Shown here one piece after another: positions 1 to 7,065 of a DNA stretch of 13,317 bases. The position numbers and the translations under genes were made by a program. How positions within the stretch are numbered: position 1 is the first letter of the stretch; every line of letters starts with the position of its first letter. The notes beneath the pieces were generated by a model that searched no databases, was not told where the DNA came from, and worked only from the letters and a program-made list of their open reading frames with translations. Source of the stretch: WHSM01 sp050701635 (GTDB taxonomy: Bacteria; Actinomycetota; Actinomycetes; Mycobacteriales; Micromonosporaceae); assembly GCA_050701635.1 (NCBI GenBank), contig JBOGDF010000137.1:1-13317 (forward strand), in the 5' to 3' direction.

Positions 1-148
1 GCGAAGCCGACTCGCGGATCACGTGGATGGGGTCGGTGGGGGCGATGTTGTAGTTGGGTGCGAGGCGCTCGTCCCCGGTCGCGTCGGACGCCTCGAACAG
101 CAGCGACAGGTCGGTCGCGCTGCGGGTGTTGGCGTACCGGCCGCACAT
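1..148 (-). CDS. SOS response-associated peptidase (SRAP, YedK/HMCES family), 5' part only
   Basis: The minus strand from 148 encodes MCGRYANTRS and continues for 49 codons to the window edge, so only the N-terminus is present. SRAP proteins remove their initiator Met and use Cys2 to form a covalent adduct with abasic sites in single-stranded DNA, shielding them during replication. The MCGRY start and a later NYNIAP segment (about residues 32-37), which carries the conserved Asn of the active site, are both diagnostic of the family. The start is certain because Cys2 must directly follow Met. A TAGCGT hexamer lies 7 bases upstream, which suggests a leaderless transcript. The gene diverges from aroA, an arrangement I recall from M. 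tuberculosis (Rv3226c/Rv3227). Confidence 0.88.
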   Translation of the reverse strand, partial: MCGRYANTRSATDLSLLFEASDATGDERLAPNYNIAPTDPIHVIRESAS

Positions 149-155
149 GTGATTC

Positions 156-161
156 ACGCTA
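156..161 (-). promoter_or_regulatory. Leaderless -10 element of the SRAP gene
   Basis: The minus strand reads TAGCGT, a TANNNT -10 hexamer, 7 bases before the ATG at 148. This spacing places the transcription start at or next to the start codon. No good -35 is visible. Confidence 0.5.
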
Positions 162-211
162 CCGCGCGGTTGGCGTACCTCCGGAAGGGTGGAGGAGTGC
201 AGACTGATCAC

Positions 212-1552
212 GTGACGCAGCAGACCGGTGCCGACTCCCCCGTGCCGAGCCGGCGTGTCCGGCGGGCCGCCCCGCAACCCGAGGCCTGGGCGGCACCCCG
301 CGCCACGGAGCCGGTGAAGGCCCGCCTGAGCCTGCCCGGGTCGAAGTCGATCACAGCCCGCGCGCTGATCCTGGCCGCGGTATCGGTCGGCTCCAGTACG
401 CTGCGGCACCCGCTCGCCGCCCGCGACACCGAGCTGATGGTGACCGGCCTGCGGGCGCTCGGCAACACCATCTCCACCGCCGACGACGACCTCTGGGTGG
501 TACGCCCGCGGCCGATGCAGGGTCCGGCGCAGGTCGACGTCGGGCTCGCCGGCACCGTGATGCGGTTCCTGCCGCCGGTCGCCGCGCTGGCCCAGGGCCC
601 GATCACCTTCGACGGCGACCCGCGCGCCCGGCAGCGCCCGATGGCGCCGCTGATCGGGGCGCTGCGCCAGATCGGGGTCGACATCGACGACGGCGGGCGC
701 GGCCTGCTGCCGATGACCGTACGAGGCACCGGCCGGGTACGCGGCGGCCAGGTCGCCATCGACGCGTCCTCGTCCAGCCAGCTGGTCTCCGGGCTGTTGC
801 TGGCCGCCCCCGACTTCGACCGCGGCCTGGTGGTACGCCACGAAGGCCCCCCGGTGCCGAGCGCCCCGCACATCCAGATGACCGTGGCGATGCTGCGCTC
901 CGTCGGCGCCGGCGTGGACGACTCCACACCCAACACCTGGGTGGTCGAGCCGGGGCGGATCGGCGGGCGCGGCTGGAGCATCGAGCCCGACCTGTCCAAC
1001 GCGGCACCGTTCCTGGCGGCGCCGCTGGTCACCGGCGGCAGCGTCACGATCTCCGGCTGGCCGTCGCGTACCGCCCAGCCCGGCGACGCGCTGAAGGTGC
1101 TGCTGAGCGCGATGGGCGGGCGTTGCACGATGGGCCCGGAGGGGCTGACCGTGACCGGCACCGGCAGCGTGAAGGGCATCGATGCCGACCTGTCCGCGGT
1201 CAGCGAGCTGGTGCCGACACTGGCGGCGCTGGCGGTGCTGGCCGACTCGCCGTCGGTGTTCCGCGGCATCGGCCACATGCGCGGCCACGAGACCGACCGG
1301 CTCGCCGCCATGGCGCGGGAGCTGGGCAAGCTCGGCGCCGAGGTGACGGAGACCCCGGACGGGCTGGAGATCAAGCCCCGTCCACTGCGCGGCACCAGCT
1401 TCGAGACCTACGACGACCACCGGCTCGCCACGGCGGCGGCGGTGATCGGCCTGGTGGTCGACGGCGTCGTACTCTCCGACGTGGCGTGCACCTCCAAGAC
1501 GCTGCCCAACTTCCGCTCGCTGTGGGCACAGCTGCTCGGCGGGTCCGGATGA
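212..1552 (+). CDS. aroA: 3-phosphoshikimate 1-carboxyvinyltransferase (EPSP synthase)
   Basis: This is the sixth step of the shikimate pathway: it joins phosphoenolpyruvate to shikimate-3-phosphate in the cytosol. At 446 aa it has the usual family length. Visible motifs are LPGSKSITAR (residues 41-50, with the substrate-binding Lys45), GLAGTVMRF for the PEP/glyphosate loop, ASSSSQLVSGLLLAAP for the shikimate-phosphate site, DLSAVSELVPTLAALAV with the catalytic Asp, and a C-terminal YDDHRLA followed by CTSKTLPNF. The GTG at 212 is preferred: a GGAGGAG purine run lies 14 bases upstream and a weak CAGACT -10-like hexamer lies 6 bases upstream. The GTG at 197 sits almost on that purine run. The first 30 or so residues are an unconserved Arg/Pro-rich extension. 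The stop overlaps an ATG (ATGA) that opens only 8 codons, and rsgA follows within 20 bases, so the two genes are probably co-transcribed. Confidence 0.95.
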   Translation: MTQQTGADSPVPSRRVRRAAPQPEAWAAPRATEPVKARLSLPGSKSITARALILAAVSVGSSTLRHPLAARDTELMVTGLRALGNTISTADDDLWVVRPRPMQGPAQVDVGLAGTVMRFLPPVAALAQGPITFDGDPRARQRPMAPLIGALRQIGVDIDDGGRGLLPMTVRGTGRVRGGQVAIDASSSSQLVSGLLLAAPDFDRGLVVRHEGPPVPSAPHIQMTVAMLRSVGAGVDDSTPNTWVVEPGRIGGRGWSIEPDLSNAAPFLAAPLVTGGSVTISGWPSRTAQPGDALKVLLSAMGGRCTMGPEGLTVTGTGSVKGIDADLSAVSELVPTLAALAVLADSPSVFRGIGHMRGHETDRLAAMARELGKLGAEVTETPDGLEIKPRPLRGTSFETYDDHRLATAAAVIGLVVDGVVLSDVACTSKTLPNFRSLWAQLLGGSG

Positions 1553-1571
1553 CGCGGACCGGGAGGCGGGG

Positions 1572-2567
1572 CTGAGCCGGCGCCGGGAGTACGACGAGGA
1601 CGACGTGCGGGTACGCCCCGGGCGTACGTCCCGGCCGCGTACCCGGATCCGGCCCCGGCACGGTGACGCGGTGTCCGGCTTCGTGGTCGGCGTCGACCGG
1701 GGCCGCTACACCTGCGTGGTGGGCGAGAACCAGGTCACCGCGATGCGGGCCCGGGAGCTGGGGCGCAAGTCCGTGGTGGTGGGCGACCAGGTGGACATCG
1801 TCGGCGACACCAGCGGCCGCCCCGACACGCTGGCCCGGATCGTACGGATCTCGCCGCGTACGTCGGTGCTGCGGCGTACCGCCGACGACGACGATCCGGC
1901 CGAACGGGTGATCGTGGCCAACGCCGACCAGCTGGTGATCGTCTCCTCGCTGGCGGACCCGCCGCCCCGCTTCGGCTTCATCGACCGCTGCCTGGTGGCC
2001 GCATTCGACGCCGGCGTCACCCCGCTGCTGTGCCTCACCAAGGCCGACCTGACCGGGCCGGAGCCGGTGCTCGACTACTACGCCGACCTGTCCCTGGAGT
2101 ACGTCACCACCCGGGAGGACCAGGACCCGGACACGCTGCGGCAGCGGCTCACCGACCAGCTGTCGGTGATGGTGGGCCACTCCGGAGTCGGCAAGTCCAC
2201 GCTGGTCAACCACCTGGTGCCGGGCGCCGACCGGGCGGTCGGGGTGGTGAGCGCGATCGGCAAGGGCCGGCACACCTCGACCAGCGCGGTGGCGCTGCGG
2301 CTGCCGGCTGGCGGCTGGATCGTGGACACCCCGGGCGTACGGTCCTTCGGGCTGGCGCACGTCTCGCCGGCGACGCTGCTGCAGGGCTTCAGCGACCTGG
2401 CCGCCGGCGCCGGCGAATGCCCCACCGACTGCGACCACACCGTGGAGCAGGGCGAGTGCACGCTCGACGACTGGGTCACCGCGGGCAACGCGGATCCGCG
2501 CCGGCTGGCGTCGTACCGGCGGCTGCTCGCCTCGCTCACCGGGGAGGACGTCGATGACCGCGGGTGA
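1572..2567 (+). CDS. rsgA: Ribosome small-subunit biogenesis GTPase RsgA (YjeQ/EngC)
   Basis: This is a circularly permuted GTPase that acts late in 30S subunit maturation, releasing factors such as RbfA. Domain order: an N-terminal OB fold (about residues 30-95), then the permuted G domain with TKAD (G4), GHSGVGKS (G1, residues 202-209, Lys208) and DTPG (G3), then a zinc-binding helical domain with CPTDCDH...C. That Cys/His spacing (x3, x, x6) differs slightly from the Escherichia coli form (x4, x, x5). I place the start at CTG 1572: it follows GGAGG (1562-1566) by 5 bases and adds LSRRREYDEDD, a conserved basic/acidic N-terminus just before VRVRPG. The first in-frame ATG/GTG/TTG is GTG 1605, which has no good ribosome-binding site. 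With the CTG start the protein is 331 aa. Confidence 0.93.
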   Translation: MSRRREYDEDDVRVRPGRTSRPRTRIRPRHGDAVSGFVVGVDRGRYTCVVGENQVTAMRARELGRKSVVVGDQVDIVGDTSGRPDTLARIVRISPRTSVLRRTADDDDPAERVIVANADQLVIVSSLADPPPRFGFIDRCLVAAFDAGVTPLLCLTKADLTGPEPVLDYYADLSLEYVTTREDQDPDTLRQRLTDQLSVMVGHSGVGKSTLVNHLVPGADRAVGVVSAIGKGRHTSTSAVALRLPAGGWIVDTPGVRSFGLAHVSPATLLQGFSDLAAGAGECPTDCDHTVEQGECTLDDWVTAGNADPRRLASYRRLLASLTGEDVDDRG

Positions 2568-2588
2568 CACGGCCGCCCGGCGTTCCGA

Positions 2589-2594
2589 TAGGTT
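2589..2594 (+). promoter_or_regulatory. Leaderless -10 element of hisN
   Basis: TAGGTT lies 6 bases before the GTG at 2601. A TTGACA-like GTGACA at 2564-2569 is 19 bases upstream, overlapping the rsgA stop. hisN therefore probably has its own promoter despite following rsgA closely. Confidence 0.5.
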
Positions 2595-2600
2595 TCCGGG

Positions 2601-3398
2601 GTGAGTGGATACGGCGACGACATGTCGCTCGCGCACGTGCTGGCCGACACCGCCGACAGCGTCGCGATGTCGCGATTCCGGGCGCACGACCTCCGGGTCA
2701 AGTCCAAACCGGACCTGAGCCCGGTGACCGATGCCGACACCGCGATCGAAGACGCCATCCGCAAGACCATCGGGCGGGCCCGTCCGCGGGACGGGGTGCT
2801 CGGTGAAGAGTTCGGCAGCAGCGAGCCCGCCGCCTGGCCGGCCGCCCGCCGCTGGATCGTCGACCCGATCGACGGCACCAAGAACTTCGTACGCGGGGTG
2901 CCGGTGTGGGCGACCCTGATCGCGCTGCTGGCCGGCGACGAGCCGGTGGTGGGGCTGGTCAGCGCCCCCGCGCTGGGGCGCCGCTGGTGGGCCGCGAAGG
3001 GCACCGGGGCGTACGCCGGCAAGCACCAGCACGCCGCGACCCGGATCCAGGTCTCGGAGGTCGGCGAGCTGGCCGACGCGTCGCTGTCGTACTCCTCGCT
3101 GACCGGCTGGGACGAGCAGGGCCGGCTGCCCGGGCTGCTGGACCTGGCACTGACCACCTGGCGGAGCCGGGCGTACGGGGATTTCTACAGCTACGTACTG
3201 CTGGCCGAGGGTGCGGTGGACATCGCGTGCGAGCCCGAGGTGTCGGTGTGGGATCTCGCCGCGCTGGTGCCGATCGTGACCGAGGCGGGCGGCCAGTTCA
3301 CCGACCTGGACGGCCGCCCGGGGCCACACGGCGGGAGCGCGGTCGCCACCAACGGCAAGCTGCACGACGACGTACTCGACCAGCTGCGGCCTCGCTAG
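2601..3398 (+). CDS. hisN: Histidinol-phosphatase, inositol monophosphatase fold
   Basis: This is a Mg-dependent phosphomonoesterase of the IMPase superfamily. In actinobacteria this subgroup performs the histidinol-phosphate phosphatase step of histidine synthesis. At 265 aa it has the family length. Metal-binding motifs are complete: GEE (68-70), DPIDGTKNF (88-96, with Asp88 and Asp91) and the C-terminal VWDLAAL (Asp218). The KSKPDLSPVTDAD segment (residues 34-46) is also typical. The start is GTG 2601, supported by the -10 hexamer 6 bases upstream; an internal ATG at 2622 is the only close alternative. The substrate is inferred from subgroup resemblance, and a broader inositol- or nucleotide-phosphatase activity cannot be excluded. 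Confidence 0.88.
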   Translation: MSGYGDDMSLAHVLADTADSVAMSRFRAHDLRVKSKPDLSPVTDADTAIEDAIRKTIGRARPRDGVLGEEFGSSEPAAWPAARRWIVDPIDGTKNFVRGVPVWATLIALLAGDEPVVGLVSAPALGRRWWAAKGTGAYAGKHQHAATRIQVSEVGELADASLSYSSLTGWDEQGRLPGLLDLALTTWRSRAYGDFYSYVLLAEGAVDIACEPEVSVWDLAALVPIVTEAGGQFTDLDGRPGPHGGSAVATNGKLHDDVLDQLRPR

Positions 3399-3491
3399 CG
3401 GCTGGGCCCGGCACGGCCGGCCGAGACCGGCAGGACAGGCTCAATCGGGGCCACACCGGGCGTTGCCGCTGCCGCCGTAACGACACCGGAC

Positions 3492-3497
3492 TATCCT
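3492..3497 (+). promoter_or_regulatory. Leaderless -10 element of the DMT-like membrane protein
   Basis: TATCCT lies 6 bases before the GTG at 3504. This favours that GTG over the ATG at 3507. No convincing -35 is visible. Confidence 0.5.
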
Positions 3498-3503
3498 CGC
3501 CGG

Positions 3504-4382
3504 GTGATGACCGTGGGTTGGCTGTTCCTGGCGGCGATGATCGCCATGTACGGCGTCGCCAACTTCCTGCAGGCGATGGCCGCCTCCCGGGTCACCATCC
3601 ACCACACCCTGGATCCGGCGCTGCTGGTCAAGCTGGCCGGGCACAAGACGTACCTGTTCGGCATCGGGTGCCAGATGATCGGCTACCTGCTGGCGATGTT
3701 CGCCCGGCGAGATCTGCCGCTGTTCCTGGTGCAGGCGAGCGTGGCGGCAGGGCTCGGGGTCACCGCGCTGCTGGGCGTACTGGTGTTGAAGTGGAAGCTG
3801 CCGCGTACCGAGGTGGTGCTGCTCGGGCTGCTGATCGTCGGGGTCACGGCGCTGGTGCTCTCGGCGCATCCCGGCCCGCCCCACAAGGTCACCGACCCGA
3901 TCCTGCTCGGGCTGGTCGTGGTGCTCGCGCTGGTGGCGCTGGTCGGATTCTTCGCGGTACGCCTGCACGGCCCACCCGGCGCGGTGGCGCTCGGGGCGCT
4001 GGCCGGTGTCGCCTTCGGCGCCGCGGCGGTCGCCTCCCGTCCGCTGGTCAACCTGCACAACCTGGGCGACGCGGTGAGCGATCCGCTGCTCTACCTGCTG
4101 ATCGCGCACTCCGTGGTGGGGCAGCTGCTGTTCGGGCTGGCGCTGCAGCGTGGGTCCACCACGGCGGCGGTCGCGGCGATGGACGCGGCGTTCGCGGCGC
4201 CCCCGGCGGCGGTCGGCCTGCTGCTGCTCGGCGACAAGATCGAGCCGGGCCGGGAATGGCTGGCCGCGGTCGGCTTCCTGATCACGCTCGGCTCGGTGGT
4301 CGGCCTCACCCGGTACGCCGAGCCGCAGTACCACCACGCGTCGGCCGTACGGGAGCCGGCGAAGGCACCGGCCGCCCGCTGA
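3504..4382 (+). CDS. DMT/EamA-like multispanning membrane protein
   Basis: A 292-aa protein with about nine hydrophobic segments (roughly residues 3-25, 48-66, 71-93, 102-120, 132-152, 158-177, 195-214, 219-241 and 252-268) and a hydrophilic Ala/Pro-rich tail. Its size and repeated helix pattern resemble the drug/metabolite transporter (DMT, EamA-like) group, in which conserved actinobacterial members have no known substrate. GTG 3504 is chosen because TATCCT sits 6 bases upstream; ATG 3507 and GTG 3513 are alternatives. It stands alone, with 105 bases after hisN and 35 before the next gene, which has its own -10. Membrane location is well supported; transport and substrate are not shown by the sequence. 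Confidence 0.8.
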   Translation: MMTVGWLFLAAMIAMYGVANFLQAMAASRVTIHHTLDPALLVKLAGHKTYLFGIGCQMIGYLLAMFARRDLPLFLVQASVAAGLGVTALLGVLVLKWKLPRTEVVLLGLLIVGVTALVLSAHPGPPHKVTDPILLGLVVVLALVALVGFFAVRLHGPPGAVALGALAGVAFGAAAVASRPLVNLHNLGDAVSDPLLYLLIAHSVVGQLLFGLALQRGSTTAAVAAMDAAFAAPPAAVGLLLLGDKIEPGREWLAAVGFLITLGSVVGLTRYAEPQYHHASAVREPAKAPAAR

Positions 4383-4405
4383 ACCCTGCGTTCATCGCCG
4401 TCGTT

Positions 4406-4411
4406 TAGAGT
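4406..4411 (+). promoter_or_regulatory. Leaderless -10 element of the PmtA-like methyltransferase
   Basis: TAGAGT lies 6 bases before the ATG at 4418, with no ribosome-binding purine run between. The short intergenic gap would otherwise suggest an operon with the upstream membrane protein. Confidence 0.5.
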
Positions 4412-4417
4412 CGCGCC

Positions 4418-5026
4418 ATGTCAGGACACCTGGGAGCGTTCCTGCGGGAGTTTCTGCGCAACCCGCTGCACACCGGCGGCGTGGTGCCGTCCTCGCGCGA
4501 GCTCGCCGCCCAGGTGGTGATCCCGATCCCGGAGACCGGCAAGCCGATGGTGGTGGAGCTCGGCCCGGGCACCGGGGCGCTCACCGGCGCCATCCAGGAC
4601 CGGCTCGACGGCCGCGGCCACCACCTCGCGGTGGAGCTGAACCAGCGGTTCGCCGAGCTGATCACCGAGAAGTTCCCGGGTGTGGACGTGGTCCACGAGA
4701 ACGCCTCGAAGCTGCCCGAGCTGGTGCGCTCGCGAGGGTACGAGCACGCCGACGTGATCATCAGCGGGCTGCCCTGGGCGGCGTTCCCGGCCACCGTGCA
4801 GAACACCTTGCTGGAGGCGGTGACCGGCGCGCTGGCGCCGGACGGCGTGTTCACCACGTTCGCGTACCTGCACGCACTCGGGTTGCCGCCGGCACGGCGG
4901 TTCCGGGCCCGGCTGGGCGAGGTGTTCGACGAGGTCGTGGTGGGCCGTACGGTCTGGAGCAACCTGCCGCCGGCGCTGGTCTACTTCGCGCGCCGCCCCC
5001 GGGTGGCTCAGCTGAACCGGCAGTAG
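4418..5026 (+). CDS. Class I SAM-dependent methyltransferase, PmtA-like (phospholipid N-methyltransferase type)
   Basis: A 202-aa soluble methyltransferase. The N-terminus FLREFLRNPLHTGGVVPSS (residues 8-26) and the SAM-binding motif I VVELGPGTG (45-53) are typical of the Rhodobacter-type PmtA group, related to rRNA adenine dimethylases. Also present are ISGLPWAAFP as the catalytic-loop equivalent, FTTFAYLHAL, and a C-terminal TVWSNLPPALVYFARR. PmtA enzymes methylate phosphatidylethanolamine on the inner membrane face. Actinobacterial homologues are common but their substrate is generally untested, so the methyltransferase call is firm and the lipid substrate is inference. Its last 19 bases overlap the 3' end of the convergent PP2C gene. 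Confidence 0.85.
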   Translation: MSGHLGAFLREFLRNPLHTGGVVPSSRELAAQVVIPIPETGKPMVVELGPGTGALTGAIQDRLDGRGHHLAVELNQRFAELITEKFPGVDVVHENASKLPELVRSRGYEHADVIISGLPWAAFPATVQNTLLEAVTGALAPDGVFTTFAYLHALGLPPARRFRARLGEVFDEVVVGRTVWSNLPPALVYFARRPRVAQLNRQ

Positions 5027-5901
5027 ACCGCGGTGGCGTCGTCATGGCGCTTCAGCCGGGGCCAGCGGCGGCACTCCGGATCGCTCCGCTCCGCGTCGCG
5101 TACCAGCGCAATCAGGTGGTACGGGCCGCGCCCGGCCAACACGTCCAGCAGCCCCGCCCAGTCGCACAGCCCGTACGCCACCGCACAGGACGCGCCGTCG
5201 GTGAGCAGCGCCGCGTCGGTCAGCCGGTCGGCACCGGACAGCGGCACCCGGCCGGTCACCGCGTGCCGGGCGGCGCCCGGATCCGCCGCCGCGATCCAGT
5301 AGCCGCCGGGCTGGTTGGCGTACCGGCGCTGGAATTCCACCTGCGCCCGCAGCCGTGCCGGGGTGCCGCCGGGCGGCATCGCGCCCAGCTGCTCGACCAC
5401 CCGGGTGTGCCGCGGATCGGTGACCACCTCGACCCGGCCGCCGCGCCGCAGCAGTAGCGGGCTGTCGCAGAGCACCAGGTAGTCGGCGTACGGCCCGGCG
5501 GCGCGCAGCAGCGTGACGGTCGCCTGCGGGGTACCCGGGTGGTCCAGGTCGCAGCCGGCGCCGTGGCTGTCCCGGACGGTACGGATCGCGCCGGCGAGCA
5601 GCTCCGGCAACGGCTCGCCCGGGTTGTCCGCGTCGCCGGCGAGCAGCGCCGTGGCCAGCCGCCGTACGTACCAGGCCGGCCCATGTACGCACCCGGTACG
5701 CGTCCCCTCCGGCACCGTGACCCCGTCCAGCACCGCCACGAAACCGGGCCCCGACACGGCACAGTCGTCGTTCACCGCGCCCTCCGTGCCCGGCTGTGAC
5801 GCGACCCGGACCTCCATCGCCGGCGGCGCGTCGCCGCGACCAGCGGCCAGCGCGCGGCCCGCGTCCCGGGCCTCCACCGGCGGCGGCGCGGGCTCAGTCA
5901 T
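5008..5901 (-). CDS. PP2C-family protein phosphatase
   Basis: A 297-aa metal-dependent Ser/Thr phosphatase (PPM/PP2C). The first 28 residues are Ala/Pro-rich and look unstructured. The fold then shows every metal-site landmark: NDD (44-46), VLDGVT (Asp59), LTDGAS (Asp235) and a terminal HDDATAV (Asp287-Asp288), so it should be active. No transmembrane or sensor domain is present. The start ATG at 5901 overlaps the end of the upstream helix-turn-helix gene by 8 bases, which points to translational coupling in a two-gene operon. The 3' end overlaps the convergent methyltransferase by 19 bases. The substrate is unknown; the partner gene product is one candidate, since phosphatases of this kind often control sigma-type regulators. 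Confidence 0.87.
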   Translation of the reverse strand: MTEPAPPPVEARDAGRALAAGRGDAPPAMEVRVASQPGTEGAVNDDCAVSGPGFVAVLDGVTVPEGTRTGCVHGPAWYVRRLATALLAGDADNPGEPLPELLAGAIRTVRDSHGAGCDLDHPGTPQATVTLLRAAGPYADYLVLCDSPLLLRRGGRVEVVTDPRHTRVVEQLGAMPPGGTPARLRAQVEFQRRYANQPGGYWIAAADPGAARHAVTGRVPLSGADRLTDAALLTDGASCAVAYGLCDWAGLLDVLAGRGPYHLIALVRDAERSDPECRRWPRLKRHDDATAVYCRFS

Positions 5902-6874
5902 CGTCGTCGGAGGGGACGGTCCCCGACCGGTAGCGCGACCCGGCGACGGTGTCGAAGAACACCCGGTCCTGACCGTGCATCGTCGCCGGCACCGGCCCGG
6001 TCAGCGCCACCTGGTCGCCGGTGACGCGTACCCACGGCTGGGCCGCCAGGTACGCCCCGAGGGAGTGCGCGCACGGCGGGTTGAAGTCCGGCAGCTCGTA
6101 CCGGCGGGCGTACCGGCGGATGATGCCCTCCAGCAGCGAGGCCATGGTCTGCGGCCCGGTGCTGAGCATCCGCACCACCAGGTCGGCCGCGGTGGAGAGC
6201 CGGTCGGCGCGCCACACCACCGAGACGTCCGGCGAGTACGCCAGCCGGGCGTCGCTGGCCAGCATCGTCCCGACCATCTCGCGGGGAATCTCCGGTGGCG
6301 GCGGCAGGTCGGACAGGCGTACCGGCGCGACCATCCCGGCGACCACCAGGCGGCTGCGCCAACGGCGTACCTCCGCGATGGTGCCGACGTGGGCAAGCAC
6401 CCGGCGCCCGTCCACCACGGCGAGCGTCTCCGGCATGGTGACCGGAACCCCGAACAGGTCGGCGACCGCGGCGATCGCCTCCACCCGCAGCGGCTCGGCG
6501 AGCAGCCCCTCGTCGATGAACTCGGCCACCAGGGCGTCCTCGTACGACAGCGAGATCGCCTCCAGGCCGAACACCACCGGGCGCAGTCGCGACGGCGGCC
6601 CCACCCGCCGGGCCGCCCGGTCCGCCTGTACGCAGATCTGCCGGATCCGCTGCCGGCTCAGGTTGTGGTCGCGCCCCAGCTGCGCCAGGCTCACCGGTTT
6701 GCCGCCGGTGAGCCCGAGCCGGGAAGCCACCATCCGGACCCGCTGCGGCCGGATCGCATACACCCGCCACAGCAGCCGCCAGGTCGCCAGGTCGACCGGA
6801 CCCGGGGGCGGCACGGAGGGCAGCGGCGGTTGGTTGCGCCACTTGTAGACGCGCGCCCACACCGCATCGACCAT
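5894..6874 (-). CDS. Helix-turn-helix protein with sigma-70 region-4-like domain
   Basis: A 326-aa protein of unknown role. Residues about 43-90 read like sigma region 4: a lead helix RPQRVRMVASRLGL, then KPVSLAQLGRDHNLSRQRIR and QICVQADRAARR, matching the 'SreRVRQI' recognition-helix pattern of sigma factors. No region 2 (core-binding, -10 recognition) is visible. The remaining 230 residues contain an alpha/beta-rich stretch and a segment (about 240-300) that could be a winged helix, ending in four aspartates. ATG 6874 is chosen because TACGGT lies 7 bases upstream; an open extension to 7078 has no ribosome-binding site and is poorly protein-like. The gene is the first of an operon with the PP2C phosphatase and diverges from the HelD-type gene. 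It could be a transcription regulator or an RNA polymerase-binding protein; I do not recognise a named family. Confidence 0.78.
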   Translation of the reverse strand: MVDAVWARVYKWRNQPPLPSVPPPGPVDLATWRLLWRVYAIRPQRVRMVASRLGLTGGKPVSLAQLGRDHNLSRQRIRQICVQADRAARRVGPPSRLRPVVFGLEAISLSYEDALVAEFIDEGLLAEPLRVEAIAAVADLFGVPVTMPETLAVVDGRRVLAHVGTIAEVRRWRSRLVVAGMVAPVRLSDLPPPPEIPREMVGTMLASDARLAYSPDVSVVWRADRLSTAADLVVRMLSTGPQTMASLLEGIIRRYARRYELPDFNPPCAHSLGAYLAAQPWVRVTGDQVALTGPVPATMHGQDRVFFDTVAGSRYRSGTVPSDDDD

Positions 6875-6881
6875 GCTGATC

Positions 6882-6887
6882 ACCGTA
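6882..6887 (-). promoter_or_regulatory. Leaderless -10 element of the helix-turn-helix/PP2C operon
   Basis: The minus strand reads TACGGT, 7 bases before the ATG at 6874, placing the transcription start at or next to the start codon. No convincing -35 is visible. Confidence 0.5.
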
Positions 6888-6993
6888 CGTCCCCGGTACG
6901 ACCACCGGGTGCACCGCAGGCGACACACTCGTGCCGATTCGCCAGCTTTGACCACACTGGACAATGGCGGCTGGTCGCTCGATTTCTGCGAGG

Positions 6994-6999
6994 TACAAT
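6994..6999 (+). promoter_or_regulatory. Candidate -10 of the HelD-type gene
   Basis: TACAAT matches the TATAAT consensus at five of six positions. It lies in the AT-richer intergenic region, about 66 bases before the proposed TTG start, and predicts a leader of roughly 60 bases. The -35 region is weak: CTGGTC at 6971-6976 has a 17-base spacer. Confidence 0.45.
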
Positions 7000-7018
7000 A
7001 ACTGCACCGCTCTCGCCT

Positions 7019-7033
7019 CCCGGGATTCCCGGG
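7019..7033 (+). repeat. 15-base palindrome in the HelD-type gene leader
   Basis: CCCGGGATTCCCGGG is two perfect 7-base half-sites around a single central base. It lies about 20 bases downstream of the candidate -10. It could be an operator for a dimeric regulator or fold in the mRNA. It does not match the rifampicin-associated element as I remember it. Confidence 0.5.
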
Positions 7034-7065
7034 GCATTCTTCCGTACCACCAAAGGGGTATTTCT

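Noticed and set aside
1371..3365. Long open minus-strand frame (664 codons) opposite aroA, rsgA and hisN
   Set aside because: It is antisense to three convincing genes, has biased Arg/Gly/His-rich composition, and shows no family motif. Such frames are expected by chance in DNA of this GC content.
3399..3503. Small gene or RNA between hisN and the DMT-like gene
   Set aside because: The 105 bases hold no start with a ribosome site and no convincing hairpin; only the TATCCT -10 for the next gene is recognisable.
7019..7033. Rifampicin-associated element upstream of a HelR gene
   Set aside because: The palindrome CCCGGGATTCCCGGG does not resemble the GGGGCTTGC...GCAAGGCCC-type element I remember, so rifampicin control is not supported.
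6964..7065. ATG 6964 as start of the HelD-type protein
   Set aside because: It would add 34 residues of unlike composition encoded across the best -10 and the palindrome, and it lacks a ribosome site. TTG 7066 has a strong one.
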